From assembly GCF_051388935.1 (NCBI RefSeq), contig NZ_JBPKBI010000001.1, positions 1,136,174 through 1,200,173 on the forward strand: 64,000 nt of DNA, written 5' to 3'. How positions within the stretch are numbered: the first letter of the stretch is position 1; the number at the start of each line of letters is the position of its first letter. Below the pieces are notes generated by a model. It was not told the origin of the DNA. It searched no databases and saw only the letters and a list, made by a program, of their open reading frames with translations. The DNA is from Yinghuangia sp035454725 (lineage in GTDB: Bacteria; Actinomycetota; Actinomycetes; Streptomycetales; Streptomycetaceae). Positions 54,001-62,159 of this stretch are shown piece by piece. The position numbers and the translations under genes are program-made.

Positions 54001-55773
54001 GATGCCCGAGTGCGGGCGGAGTTGGGCCATGACCCGCGCCTCGCGCGCGAGGATGTCCGCGGCGCGGTCGGACGTGGCGACCTTGAGGACGGCGAGGGTC
54101 TTGCCGAAGGCGGTGCCGGGTGCGGCCTTGAGGTCGCGGACCAGGTAGGCACGGCTGGTGGAGCCCGTGCCGAGGCGGCGCCGCACCTCCCAGCGCCCGG
54201 CGAGGACCGAGCCTGCCACCGCGTCCAGCGGGTCCTGCTCGGGGACCGGGGCGGCGGCCGGAGCCGCCGGCTCGGCGGGAGCGGCGGGCTCGGTCAGCGA
54301 GTCCTCGACGACTTCCAGCATTTCGAGGAAGTCGTCGACCGAGTCGAGCCGGGCGTCCGTCTTGTACGCCGTCGCCGCTTGGATCAGTTCGTCGATGTCC
54401 GGCGACAGGCCGTCGACGATCGCGCTGGGCAGCAGGCTCTCGCCCTTCTCGAAGCGCGCCATCAGCTCGGCCTGGCTCGCCGCCGGAGGACGGCCGGTGA
54501 CCAAGAGGTACGCCAGCACCCCGAGCCCGTAGACGTCGAGCTTGATCGGATCGGGCCGGGGAGCAGTCAACTCCGGTGCCAGGTAAGGATCGACCCCATC
54601 GGCCAGGTGTTCGCCGGCACGCGAGAACGCTGTCGGCGCGAGACGGTCGCGGCTGCCCGTCCCACTGTCTCCGGACACTCGCTCGACGGCGGTCTGCCAG
54701 TCGGAAACCTGCAGGTGCGGCGCGAGCCAGCGAGCCAGATCGCCATCCGCTCCGGCCGCGCGGGGGCGCGGGATCACGTGGACCGCACGGGCAGCCAGCG
54801 CGCGGTGGTAGACACGCTTGCCGTGCGCCGAGCGCATCGTCTCAGCGAGCTGCCGTACGAGCGCGACGCGGCTGAGCACGTCGAGTTTGTCGCCGTACTG
54901 GGCCAGATACTCGTCGAGCCGCAGCGTCTCGGGGTGGTAGTCGAAGATCAGCGCCGGTCCGGCCGAGTGACCGGACGCGTCGTACTGCTTGAGGTGCACG
55001 ACGCCCGGATGCCGGAACCGCCGCAGAACCGCAGCCTCCCGCAGCGCGGCCCGGTCCACCGAAGCGCGCTGCCCGTCGTCCGAGCCGCGCTCGCGCAGGT
55101 ATACGCGGATGCGCGCGGCTTCCGGCAGGTCGCTGTGGTGGGCCAGGTAGTCGGCCCACGTCGGTCCGGAGTCGAACGATTTGCGGGCCAGCCGGTAGGG
55201 CCCGACGTGGTGCTCGGCGTCGCTGCGCGCGATACCGATGCGTTCCAGCGCACCCGCGATCGTGCGTGACTTCGCCTGATCGATCCGGCGGCGCTCGTCA
55301 CGAGGCGCGGCCTCCAGCATCGCGATGAGCCGACCGACCGTGTGCACCCCGTGTTGGTCGTGCGCGGGCAGCCGGACGCGGAGCGAATCGTCCGTGAAAC
55401 AGACCGCCTCGCTCACCCACGTCCGGGCACCGTTCTGCGCGAGCAGCGACGCGAGTTCCTTGGCCTTCTTGTTGGCCAAGTGCAGGGGATTGCCGTGCGG
55501 GATCTGCCGGCCACCCGGCTGCGTCTGCAACCATGTGCCGTTGCGCGACTCGACCGATCCGTGCCAGTCCTTCAACTCGATCAGGTGAACGCCGTTGGGG
55601 GCGATGACCAGCAGATCGACCTCGCGCACATGGCCGCTGAGCGCCGTGAAGGTGAAGTTCGACCAGGCCCGCCACGGGTTCGCGTCCCGCAGCCGCTTGC
55701 GGATCTCCTCCAGCCCTCGGCGCTCGTGCAGGAATTCCGAGTCGGTGACGGTCACCCACCTGCCGTCCCGCAT
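51097..55773 (-). CDS. pglW: BREX type 2 serine/threonine kinase PglW
   Basis: A 1558-residue kinase. An N-terminal NERD nuclease-like domain (FTALSGHVREVDLLVIAPNG; LIELKDWHG near residue 63) is followed by a first kinase-like domain whose catalytic loop reads YHRALAARAV near 322, without the HRD Asp: a probable pseudokinase. A second kinase domain has RRRLGTGSTSRAYLV, HRDLKPDN near 674 and DFSLAG, so it looks active although DFG is DFS. A helical and winged-helix region with a helix-hairpin-helix-like segment (VNTVGDLLAHSQRQLVNAPGLGAKTR) completes it. PglW is a kinase of the Pgl system. Start at ATG 55773 (MRDGRWVTVTD). It heads the pglW-pglX operon; the assembly gap lies just upstream, in its promoter region. 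Confidence 0.94.
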   Translation of the reverse strand: MRDGRWVTVTDSEFLHERRGLEEIRKRLRDANPWRAWSNFTFTALSGHVREVDLLVIAPNGVHLIELKDWHGSVESRNGTWLQTQPGGRQIPHGNPLHLANKKAKELASLLAQNGARTWVSEAVCFTDDSLRVRLPAHDQHGVHTVGRLIAMLEAAPRDERRRIDQAKSRTIAGALERIGIARSDAEHHVGPYRLARKSFDSGPTWADYLAHHSDLPEAARIRVYLRERGSDDGQRASVDRAALREAAVLRRFRHPGVVHLKQYDASGHSAGPALIFDYHPETLRLDEYLAQYGDKLDVLSRVALVRQLAETMRSAHGKRVYHRALAARAVHVIPRPRAAGADGDLARWLAPHLQVSDWQTAVERVSGDSGTGSRDRLAPTAFSRAGEHLADGVDPYLAPELTAPRPDPIKLDVYGLGVLAYLLVTGRPPAASQAELMARFEKGESLLPSAIVDGLSPDIDELIQAATAYKTDARLDSVDDFLEMLEVVEDSLTEPAAPAEPAAPAAAPVPEQDPLDAVAGSVLAGRWEVRRRLGTGSTSRAYLVRDLKAAPGTAFGKTLAVLKVATSDRAADILAREARVMAQLRPHSGIIRLVEPEPQRIGTRTALVVEYVGDERDSAHDTSGPPSRHRRREETVARQLRDSGRLPVDQLEAYGDYLFNAVDFLEGEGVWHRDLKPDNIAIRIRPNRTRELVLIDFSLAGHPATDADAGTEGYLDPFIGRLTERSSYDAHAERYALAVTLHEMASGELPVWGDGRVSPRQTDPEEEPYPSKIAAEAFDPAVRDGLVAFFRVALHRDAAKRFKDLKPMRDAWKRVFLAMDEAKPSSRRSVHVPSARTDTAAPDAANAGTVEAESLTRIPDEPEEGTAEQQRDAVAQGVTADTPLSTAGLSPAAESFVYALGVNTVGDLLAHSQRQLVNAPGLGAKTRKEVLARIKQWRELLSLPVAAPLTPEGRKAARRELDDLSSAEAGLANAVVARGGTGALPAHVLRSVSLDTLATVLVPELRKDSGNHNECEMVRRLLRLPDAAGKLAESGPWPIQKTVADELGLSSGRVAQLLKAQRTRWKRHPAIQALRGEVIELLRDFGRVASAAEIADTLAVRRGTELPGREQRRALALAAVRAVVEVEQLVPDDAEFRHAPNREADDKGLAAGLLALEVRDDDAPETPSAPGLLDYAQRLGKVADRLAKLETLPTAATVLGELGAVTPPSTAVEWDERRMVDLAAAASRTAAATPRLEIYPRKLPLVRALRLTQAGLVRIIPGVATEQQPGLLPREIHERVRARFPELLDSQGAYGLPIGGPLTQKLREAGFDLELSPRAGDGELRYVPRDLDSSSDFQTSRRPRQATGVGTAHRYVDDPQLATAVESEERLAASARRDGFRALTVRTMHAMAAIGELRSERFRAEQVSVTEMFLQALHEEVDPRPAPTWATILKADAAEPGTRGALKFAEYARTAWSTVEPRVAAMLSQAGVPLLLVDAGAFARYDAMGVLDRLAELARGGGRRLWLLCPQSDPGRPPRLGTTAVPYQAGLGEWIELPDAWVNNAHRADATGVGAAR

Positions 55774-55909
55774 GCGGCTCCCCACTCCGTCTCGACCCTT
55801 GCCCCGGACCGCCCAACCGGCCCACACCCCGCCCCCGATGCTAACGGCCGACCGGACGTGCGCGGGGCGCCTATGCGTATCGGACGAGGGGCCCGGGGGG
55901 GGGGGGGGG

Positions 55910-55997
55910 NNNNNNNNNNNNNNNNNNNNNNNNNNNNNNNNNNNNNNNNNNNNNNNNNNNNNNNNNNNNNNNNNNNNNNNNNNNNNNNNNNNNNNNN
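55910..55997. other. Assembly gap (88 Ns)
   Basis: Unknown bases. They interrupt the intergenic region between the ATPase gene and pglW, not a called coding sequence. The poly-G flank suggests a sequencing stop in very GC-rich, structured DNA; the true length is not known. Confidence 0.99.
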
Positions 55998-56002
55998 GGG
56001 GC

Positions 56003-56034
56003 CCGGGTGCCGAGGACACTCCCTCGGCACCCGG
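56003..56034 (-). terminator. Terminator hairpin of the ATPase operon
   Basis: A perfect 11-bp stem GGGTGCCGAGG (56005-56015) / CCTCGGCACCC (56022-56032), extendable by two pairs, has a 6-base loop. It sits 54 bp past the stop of the large ATPase gene, in the direction of its transcription, and would insulate pglW from read-through. Confidence 0.8.
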
Positions 56035-56087
56035 CTGTACAGACCCCGCGCCGCCGAACACACGCGCCGGCCCGAGCCGTTCGTGCC

Positions 56088-59000
56088 TCAGCCCCCGCGG
56101 ACGCGTTCCCAACAGCCGCGTACGACCGGTTCCGGGCGGTATGTTCCCAAAGCGGCGTCCACGTCGAACACCTGAAGTGCCTGGAGGAGGTCGACGCACA
56201 GGGCAGCGTCGACCTGACCGCTGTCCGTGTCCGCCTCGATCGCGGCGTGCAGGTCGTCCGCAGGCAGACCGTCGTCGTCCATGAACCCGAGGATCGCCTG
56301 ATAGGCGGTCCATTGCGGGCTCTTTGGAACCAGCCCGACCTGGTGCAAAAACGCGTCGGCCCCGTGGACGTCTTGCAGGCGTGCGGTCAGGTCGCCCAGC
56401 GCCTTGTTCGCGTCCCGTCCGGAGGCCAGCGCGACGGCGAGGTTGTCGAGCAGCAGGGGCCAGCCGCCGGTCGCGGTGCGCAGACGGCCGAGCTCCTCTT
56501 CCGAGGTGAATACCTCCTTGTCCTGCGTCCAGGCACGGAGACCCTCCGGTGAGAAGCGGCGCAGGGACAAAAGTTCAACGTCCCGGCCGCCATCCGCACC
56601 CGTCGCGAACGCGGCGTTCCACAGCGCTTGTTGGTCGAGCCCGGCGACGACGACAGCGGAGCGGGTGACTCCGGCTGACAACGGAATCCGGTGGACCGCC
56701 TCGTCCACGGTTTCGAGGCAGCGCTGTTCCGAGGGGGATTTGACGGTCAGGTCGGCGACGACCACCCGTCGCTGGCCCGGCTTGCCCGAGGTCAGCTCAC
56801 GCGTGAAATCAGCCGACCTGCCGATGTGCGGGACCTCCCACCCGCCTTGCTCCGCGATCTCGCACAGCGAAAGGCTGACCCGGTCGACGCCGGTGGCCGG
56901 AGTCCCGATGACCAAGTGGGCGTGGTTGCCCTGCTTCGGCAGCAGCGCCGCGACCTGGTGGGCGGTGAGCGGCGAATGCGAGTGGCTCGTCGGTGACTGG
57001 TGGCGGGCCTCCAACTGGGCGAATCTCTCGGCCACTTGGCGGTGGGGAGCCTGCTCCAACTCGGCCTCGACGCGGCTCAGGTTGCCGATCATGCTCAGCG
57101 CGTTGGCGCTGCGCAGATGCCATCCGCGATGGTCGGAGTCCGGTGCGAGGACTCCCAGGCCCTCCATCTCGGCGAGGTAGGCGCGGAACTGGTCGGTGTC
57201 GAGGTCGTTGAAGCCCGCCGGCCAGAAGTATTTGCACTCGTCCAGCAATTGCGCCTGTGTGAGCCGCGCCGCGAGGCCGTGGTGATGGGCGTGATACGCG
57301 ACGACATTGGCGATGACGTTGTACCGCGAGTCGAGTCGCAGAGTGTCGTGGAAGGCCTCGGTGATGCTGTGCCGCAGGTCCTTGTCGGACTGGACGGCCT
57401 GGACGACTTCGCGCGTGATCGCGTACGGGGGGCCGGACTCCACGTTGCGCCGCTTGGCGTGCATCGCCTGGACCAGGCGGTGACCGAACATCTGGAGCAG
57501 GAATGGCTGGTAGGAGCAGTGTCCGAGGATGCGGTGGACCAGCGCCGAGCTGGCGAATCGATAGCCGAGGACCCCCAGCGGCTCCATGAGCAGATTCACC
57601 GCGTCCTGCGGACGCAGCGGACCGATCACCCGCGGGCTCTGCGCGAGGTGGCTGAAGGGGCTGTTGACGGCGATCGTGGCGTACCGCTGCACCGAGTGGA
57701 GGCCGGCGAACACGACCTTGACGCGCTGGTCCGTGTCGGCCCCCAGATCGCGCAGCCGCCGCGTCTCCGTGAACTGCGGGCTGTCCGACTCGAAAAAGCC
57801 GTCCGCCTCATCGAGCATGATCAGCAGCATGCGTTTGCCGTCCTCGCCGAGCCAGCCCCTGATGCCGGCCAGCACCTGGTCATAGGCGAGAACGGAATCC
57901 GCCTTGACCTTGCGCGGCAGTTTCAGCGCGTCGGACTCCAACAGACGGCGCCCGATGCGGTCCCACACCGTGGAAGAGGGCGCGTTCGTGCCGGTGAAGG
58001 TGGAGTCGAGCGACAGCAGCAGGCTCAGCCGGGCACCGGGCATCTGTGCCTCGTACTTGCGTCCCGCCGCCTTCAGCAGCGCCGATTTCCCCAGCCCGCG
58101 ACCACCGAAGACGACTTGGTCGCCCGTAGGGCTCTGCAGCGACGAGACTTCCTCACTGCGACCGAAGAACATCTCCTCGGGCACCGGGGCACGCTTGCCC
58201 ATGACGTAGGGGTTCACCGCGGAGAACGGCAGCAGCACCCGCATCGCCGAGTCGAGGCGCAGGTTGCCACACGCGGCCAGGTGGGCAAGCGCGGCGTCGT
58301 CCAACACGACGACAGCCCGCCGCTGATTGACGCTCTGCGCGGCGAGCGCCACGCGATTGCGCACGGACATCGTGCCGAAGTAGACGACCAGGAGACTGTC
58401 GTCGTTCGGATCCTGCTGAATCCACGACATCAGCGTCTCGGCCGACGGCCGGTCCCATACCAACATCACGCGAAGCGTGCCGCGCAGTCCGGATCCGAAA
58501 GCCGGCACCAGCGCGGTCCCGTGGCGGACTTCCGGGAGGTCAAGGAACCGGAAGCTGCGATTGCGCGGATTCTCCACCCGCTGAGGGCCCTTTTTGCTGC
58601 TGTAGCCGATCAGGCGCAGCGCGGGCATCAGCAGCTCGCTCTCGCGGACCCCGTGCGTACGCAGGTTGTCCTTGCGGGCAGCCAGGTCGGCCCACCCCTC
58701 CAGCGCCTGGGCGGTCTGCTCGGCCAATTCGGGGGACAGCGCCGAGTAGTCGAGCGCCGCGAGGTGCTGGAACCGCTCGCGTCCGCGTACCGCCTTGATC
58801 AGTGCGGCGGAGACGCCTGTCTTGGACAGGGCCTCGGGAACGTCCGGGAAGAACGTGGCCAAGCTCTCGTCGACCGTGCGCGTGTCGGGGATGCTCTCGC
58901 CGTTGTCGAGGTGCGAGATGAGATCTTCGGCGGTGAGCAGGTCCCCGTCATCGATCAGCCGCCCGACACGGTGACGTTCGTCCGGGAGGGCGTTGCGCAC

Positions 59001-62000
59001 CTCGTCGAGACGGCTGCGGAGCGCGTCCGCGTGGCTCGTGCGCGCCTCGGCCAACTCGTTCTCGACGGATTCCAGCTCCAGCCGAACGAGTGCCAAGTCG
59101 TCGTCCGCGGCCGGGGTGGCGTTCTGGAGCCGCCGCTCCAAAGCGCGCTCCCTCTCCTCGTTGAGCGCACCATCGACACGTGTGCGACGCAGTTCCTCGT
59201 CGAGCACCCGGCGCTTCTCGGCGAGTTCCTGCTCGACGGCTTGTCCCCTGTCGCGGATCCGTGCCTGCAACTCGCTTGAAGGAACGGCGGCGCTTCTCGT
59301 ACCGGGGAGCCGCTGGTGCACCCATAGATCCACGATCTTCTGTGCCGTCGCGAACTGATCCGAATCCAAATGGAGTTCGACTGCCTCGTGCCACGATCGT
59401 CGGCCGGCCCGCGCCAGTTCGTCCGCCGAGATGCCCGGGGGCGGCACGACGCCTTCCGGCCGCACGACGGTTCCGGGAATTTTCAGCAACTCACCGTGCA
59501 GCACAAGCTCGACGGGTGGTTCTGTCTCTTTCGGACGCGATTCGCCGGACAGCAGGGCGAAGGTGCGTGTGAGCGATGAGACGGTGGCTTCCAGCACCGA
59601 GACAGTGAGGCCCGAAGTGCCGGGGAATTGACCGCGGATCGAGTCCAGGACCTCGTCGCGAAGGGCCAGGACCGTGGCGCGCATTTCCTGGACCTGGTCG
59701 GCACTCCAGTCGACATCTCGCATGCCGAGTTCGCGTGCCCGCCGGACCCACTGGCCGACCGCGGAGAGCCGTTCGGTGGTGTGCCGAAGCAGATCCTGTC
59801 GTGCCGGACCCTCCAGGCGGGAGCGGGAGCCGGAGGACATCAGGACCCGATCGATTTTGTCCAACTCGACTTGGAGCGTTGCCGGTTCGTTCAGCTCTTC
59901 GATCCGACGCGCGACGGCCGTCAGGTCACTGCGATCGTCGTCGACGGCGTGCCGCAACAGCGATCCGATCAGTCCCTTGTCGGGGTTCCACCAATGCCGG
60001 ACGATCTCGCGTCCCCGCACGAAACGGATGTGCGGGGGCTGAAGCCCTCGACGGCATTCGTCGCGTGCCTCCTCCAGAGCGCGCTCCAACTCGGCCCGGT
60101 CGCGGGCCAGGGCGAGCGGCGGAGAGTGCAGGAGCAGTGATTGCAGCGCACGGTCGGCGACTTCGTTCGCGACGTGGACGAGCACAGGAGGAAGTCCTCC
60201 CGCAACTTGGGCGAGCACGGCGCCCGCCTGCGGATCCCCGGTGACCAGTACCGTACGCAGCAATGCGGCAGTGGCGAGGGCCGCATCGGCGCGACGTGCC
60301 GCCGGTGCGGCCCAGGCGGCTCCGTCCAGTATCTTGCGAATCGTCTCGACACCGGCGCTACTGGAGGACCGGACGGACTCGGCGCAGGCTGCGAGCTGCA
60401 GGGCGGCGGTCAATGTCGGGGACTCGCCGAGCGCCTCGGCAAGAGAGCCGGCGAGCCCGTAACGCTCCGAGGCGACCAACTCGGCGAGTACGTTGGCCGA
60501 CTCAGAGTGGTTCGTGCCCGGGGTGTACCCGTTGCTGCGGTCAAGCACTGTGGGTTCGACAGGTACGTCGACTGACGGTGTGTGCTCGGCGGCTCGGGGC
60601 GGTGGGACAGCGTCACCGCGTGAGACTCCGGAGCGCTCCTGGTGAACCGGGTGGGCTTCGGGCCGGGCGTTGTCGTCCAGGGCTGCCGCGGCGCCGCGCC
60701 GCGCCGGAACGCGCGGTTCGGCGGAGGGTTCGGCGCGTTGCGGCTTCGTCGGTCGCGCCGCGGTCGCAACTTTGTCGTCTTCCCGGGACGGCTGCTCGAT
60801 GGGTCCGACGATCCGATGGGGCTTATCGGTTTCGTCGGCTTCGTGGGTCTCAACGGGAGTGGACGGATCTCGCGATTCGGGGGCCGTCAGGGTGAGTTCC
60901 GCGTATCGGCCCGCCAGGTAGGCGACCGCTCGGCTCTTGACCGCGACGGACAACCAGGAGTGGATCTCCGAGAGATCCCGTCCGTCGGCATGCAACTCGA
61001 CCATTGTGAGAAGCGCGCAGAGAGCATCCGCGTCTTGGCGTTCGTTCGTGCCCCACGTCTGCGTGTCGCACAGGGCTTCGGCGCGGCTCCGGGCGACGTC
61101 GAGATCGACCGCGAGTCCGGCGTTGTCGTCCGTGCATGCCAGCCGTGTGATCCGGCGCAGTCGGGTGCGGAGCGGCACGGTCGTGAGGTGGTCTTTGGCC
61201 ACGGCCAGCGCCTGTTCGAGCTCCGCCAGATCCGTGTGTTCGGGCGAAACCCCGTGCTCTCGGAATTGGAGCAGGGCGGCGTCGAAGGCGTCGGCCACGG
61301 CGACCAGTGCCTGCAAATCCTCGTCCGCAGGGCGGGCTTTCGCGGCGATGGCCGCGGCGATGCGTCGCGATGCCTCGCCGGCCTCCGCGAGCGTGTCCGC
61401 CACGTTTTGCACGGTGGCCGCCAGGTTCTCGGCGGCTTCGGGTGTGTCGGGGAGGTCCTCGGAGCGGTCGACCGCGTCCGTCGGATCATGACCGGCTTCT
61501 TGCACTGCGTCCTCGTTCTGCTCGGCGGAGGTGGGCGCCAACGTTTCCGCGGCGTGTCTGGCGGCTTCCAGGAGGTCCGGGGATCGGCCGATCGTCTCGG
61601 CCATCCAAGGCTGCTCCAGCGCCCACACCCACATCGGGGAGCTGCCGGGGGTCGAGCCGAACTGCACCCACATGGTGAGGCGCAGCACGGTGGGGCTCCA
61701 ACGGTCCGCGTCGGGGATTGCTCGCGCCATGTCGTCGAGGACCGGATGGGTCAGATGCACGGCCGCGTGCCGCGGCCCGGATGTTCGCCGGATGCGGTTC
61801 AGCACGTCGCGGCACAATGCTTTGTGGATCTTCGTTCCCTGGACCGGGATGCGCAGAATGTCCAGTGTGTGGCGTCGTTCGCGCAGCGGCATCGCATGCA
61901 ACAGCCGCTCCACGTCCTCCACCGTCAGCGCTTCGATGGCCTCGGCGACCGGGTCCAGGTCAGCCTGGACTTCGGCCAACATGTTCGCCAACCCTTCCAG

Positions 62001-62111
62001 GGCCGCGGACTGTTCGGGAGACGCGGCGGGATCTGTTGCTCCGGTCGCGGTGGGCATGGCAGCGTCTGCGTCATGCCCCAAACCGGTTGGGCAAGGTTGG
62101 GCTGGGTTCAT
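56088..62111 (-). CDS. Giant coiled-coil P-loop ATPase of unknown function
   Basis: A 2007-residue protein that I cannot assign to a named family. Residues 1-900 are mostly helical, with a disordered Pro/Arg-rich stretch about 450-530. A charged coiled coil (QELAEKRRVLDEELRRT...) runs about 945-1040. A P-loop ATPase follows, with Walker A FGGRGLGKSALL near 1338 and Walker B LLIMLDEADGF near 1430, then winged-helix-like and small domains to the end. The ATPase part is reminiscent of ORC/Cdc6- or STAND-like AAA proteins. Start at ATG 62111, with GGAGG four bases upstream. It is 48 bp downstream of, and surely co-transcribed with, the gene at 62160-63848. Placement next to BREX suggests defence, not more. 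Confidence 0.8.
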   Translation of the reverse strand: MNPAQPCPTGLGHDADAAMPTATGATDPAASPEQSAALEGLANMLAEVQADLDPVAEAIEALTVEDVERLLHAMPLRERRHTLDILRIPVQGTKIHKALCRDVLNRIRRTSGPRHAAVHLTHPVLDDMARAIPDADRWSPTVLRLTMWVQFGSTPGSSPMWVWALEQPWMAETIGRSPDLLEAARHAAETLAPTSAEQNEDAVQEAGHDPTDAVDRSEDLPDTPEAAENLAATVQNVADTLAEAGEASRRIAAAIAAKARPADEDLQALVAVADAFDAALLQFREHGVSPEHTDLAELEQALAVAKDHLTTVPLRTRLRRITRLACTDDNAGLAVDLDVARSRAEALCDTQTWGTNERQDADALCALLTMVELHADGRDLSEIHSWLSVAVKSRAVAYLAGRYAELTLTAPESRDPSTPVETHEADETDKPHRIVGPIEQPSREDDKVATAARPTKPQRAEPSAEPRVPARRGAAAALDDNARPEAHPVHQERSGVSRGDAVPPPRAAEHTPSVDVPVEPTVLDRSNGYTPGTNHSESANVLAELVASERYGLAGSLAEALGESPTLTAALQLAACAESVRSSSSAGVETIRKILDGAAWAAPAARRADAALATAALLRTVLVTGDPQAGAVLAQVAGGLPPVLVHVANEVADRALQSLLLHSPPLALARDRAELERALEEARDECRRGLQPPHIRFVRGREIVRHWWNPDKGLIGSLLRHAVDDDRSDLTAVARRIEELNEPATLQVELDKIDRVLMSSGSRSRLEGPARQDLLRHTTERLSAVGQWVRRARELGMRDVDWSADQVQEMRATVLALRDEVLDSIRGQFPGTSGLTVSVLEATVSSLTRTFALLSGESRPKETEPPVELVLHGELLKIPGTVVRPEGVVPPPGISADELARAGRRSWHEAVELHLDSDQFATAQKIVDLWVHQRLPGTRSAAVPSSELQARIRDRGQAVEQELAEKRRVLDEELRRTRVDGALNEERERALERRLQNATPAADDDLALVRLELESVENELAEARTSHADALRSRLDEVRNALPDERHRVGRLIDDGDLLTAEDLISHLDNGESIPDTRTVDESLATFFPDVPEALSKTGVSAALIKAVRGRERFQHLAALDYSALSPELAEQTAQALEGWADLAARKDNLRTHGVRESELLMPALRLIGYSSKKGPQRVENPRNRSFRFLDLPEVRHGTALVPAFGSGLRGTLRVMLVWDRPSAETLMSWIQQDPNDDSLLVVYFGTMSVRNRVALAAQSVNQRRAVVVLDDAALAHLAACGNLRLDSAMRVLLPFSAVNPYVMGKRAPVPEEMFFGRSEEVSSLQSPTGDQVVFGGRGLGKSALLKAAGRKYEAQMPGARLSLLLSLDSTFTGTNAPSSTVWDRIGRRLLESDALKLPRKVKADSVLAYDQVLAGIRGWLGEDGKRMLLIMLDEADGFFESDSPQFTETRRLRDLGADTDQRVKVVFAGLHSVQRYATIAVNSPFSHLAQSPRVIGPLRPQDAVNLLMEPLGVLGYRFASSALVHRILGHCSYQPFLLQMFGHRLVQAMHAKRRNVESGPPYAITREVVQAVQSDKDLRHSITEAFHDTLRLDSRYNVIANVVAYHAHHHGLAARLTQAQLLDECKYFWPAGFNDLDTDQFRAYLAEMEGLGVLAPDSDHRGWHLRSANALSMIGNLSRVEAELEQAPHRQVAERFAQLEARHQSPTSHSHSPLTAHQVAALLPKQGNHAHLVIGTPATGVDRVSLSLCEIAEQGGWEVPHIGRSADFTRELTSGKPGQRRVVVADLTVKSPSEQRCLETVDEAVHRIPLSAGVTRSAVVVAGLDQQALWNAAFATGADGGRDVELLSLRRFSPEGLRAWTQDKEVFTSEEELGRLRTATGGWPLLLDNLAVALASGRDANKALGDLTARLQDVHGADAFLHQVGLVPKSPQWTAYQAILGFMDDDGLPADDLHAAIEADTDSGQVDAALCVDLLQALQVFDVDAALGTYRPEPVVRGCWERVRGG

Positions 62112-62159
62112 CAAACCTCCAAGACTGCGGTGCCAGTGGCGACCGGACAGAACACCGGC

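Larger units (their letters stand above)
55774..56087. promoter_or_regulatory. Region upstream of pglW with assembly gap
   Basis: This 314-bp interval holds the pglW promoter side, the Ns and the terminator hairpin of the upstream operon. The left edge of the gap is a run of G (55895-55909) and both edges carry ggggcccggg, so part of the flanking sequence may be artefact. No gene can be called here. Confidence 0.5.

Noticed and set aside
55895..55909. Poly-G run as a G-quadruplex regulatory element of pglW
   Set aside because: It directly abuts the Ns and is more likely a sequencing or assembly artefact.
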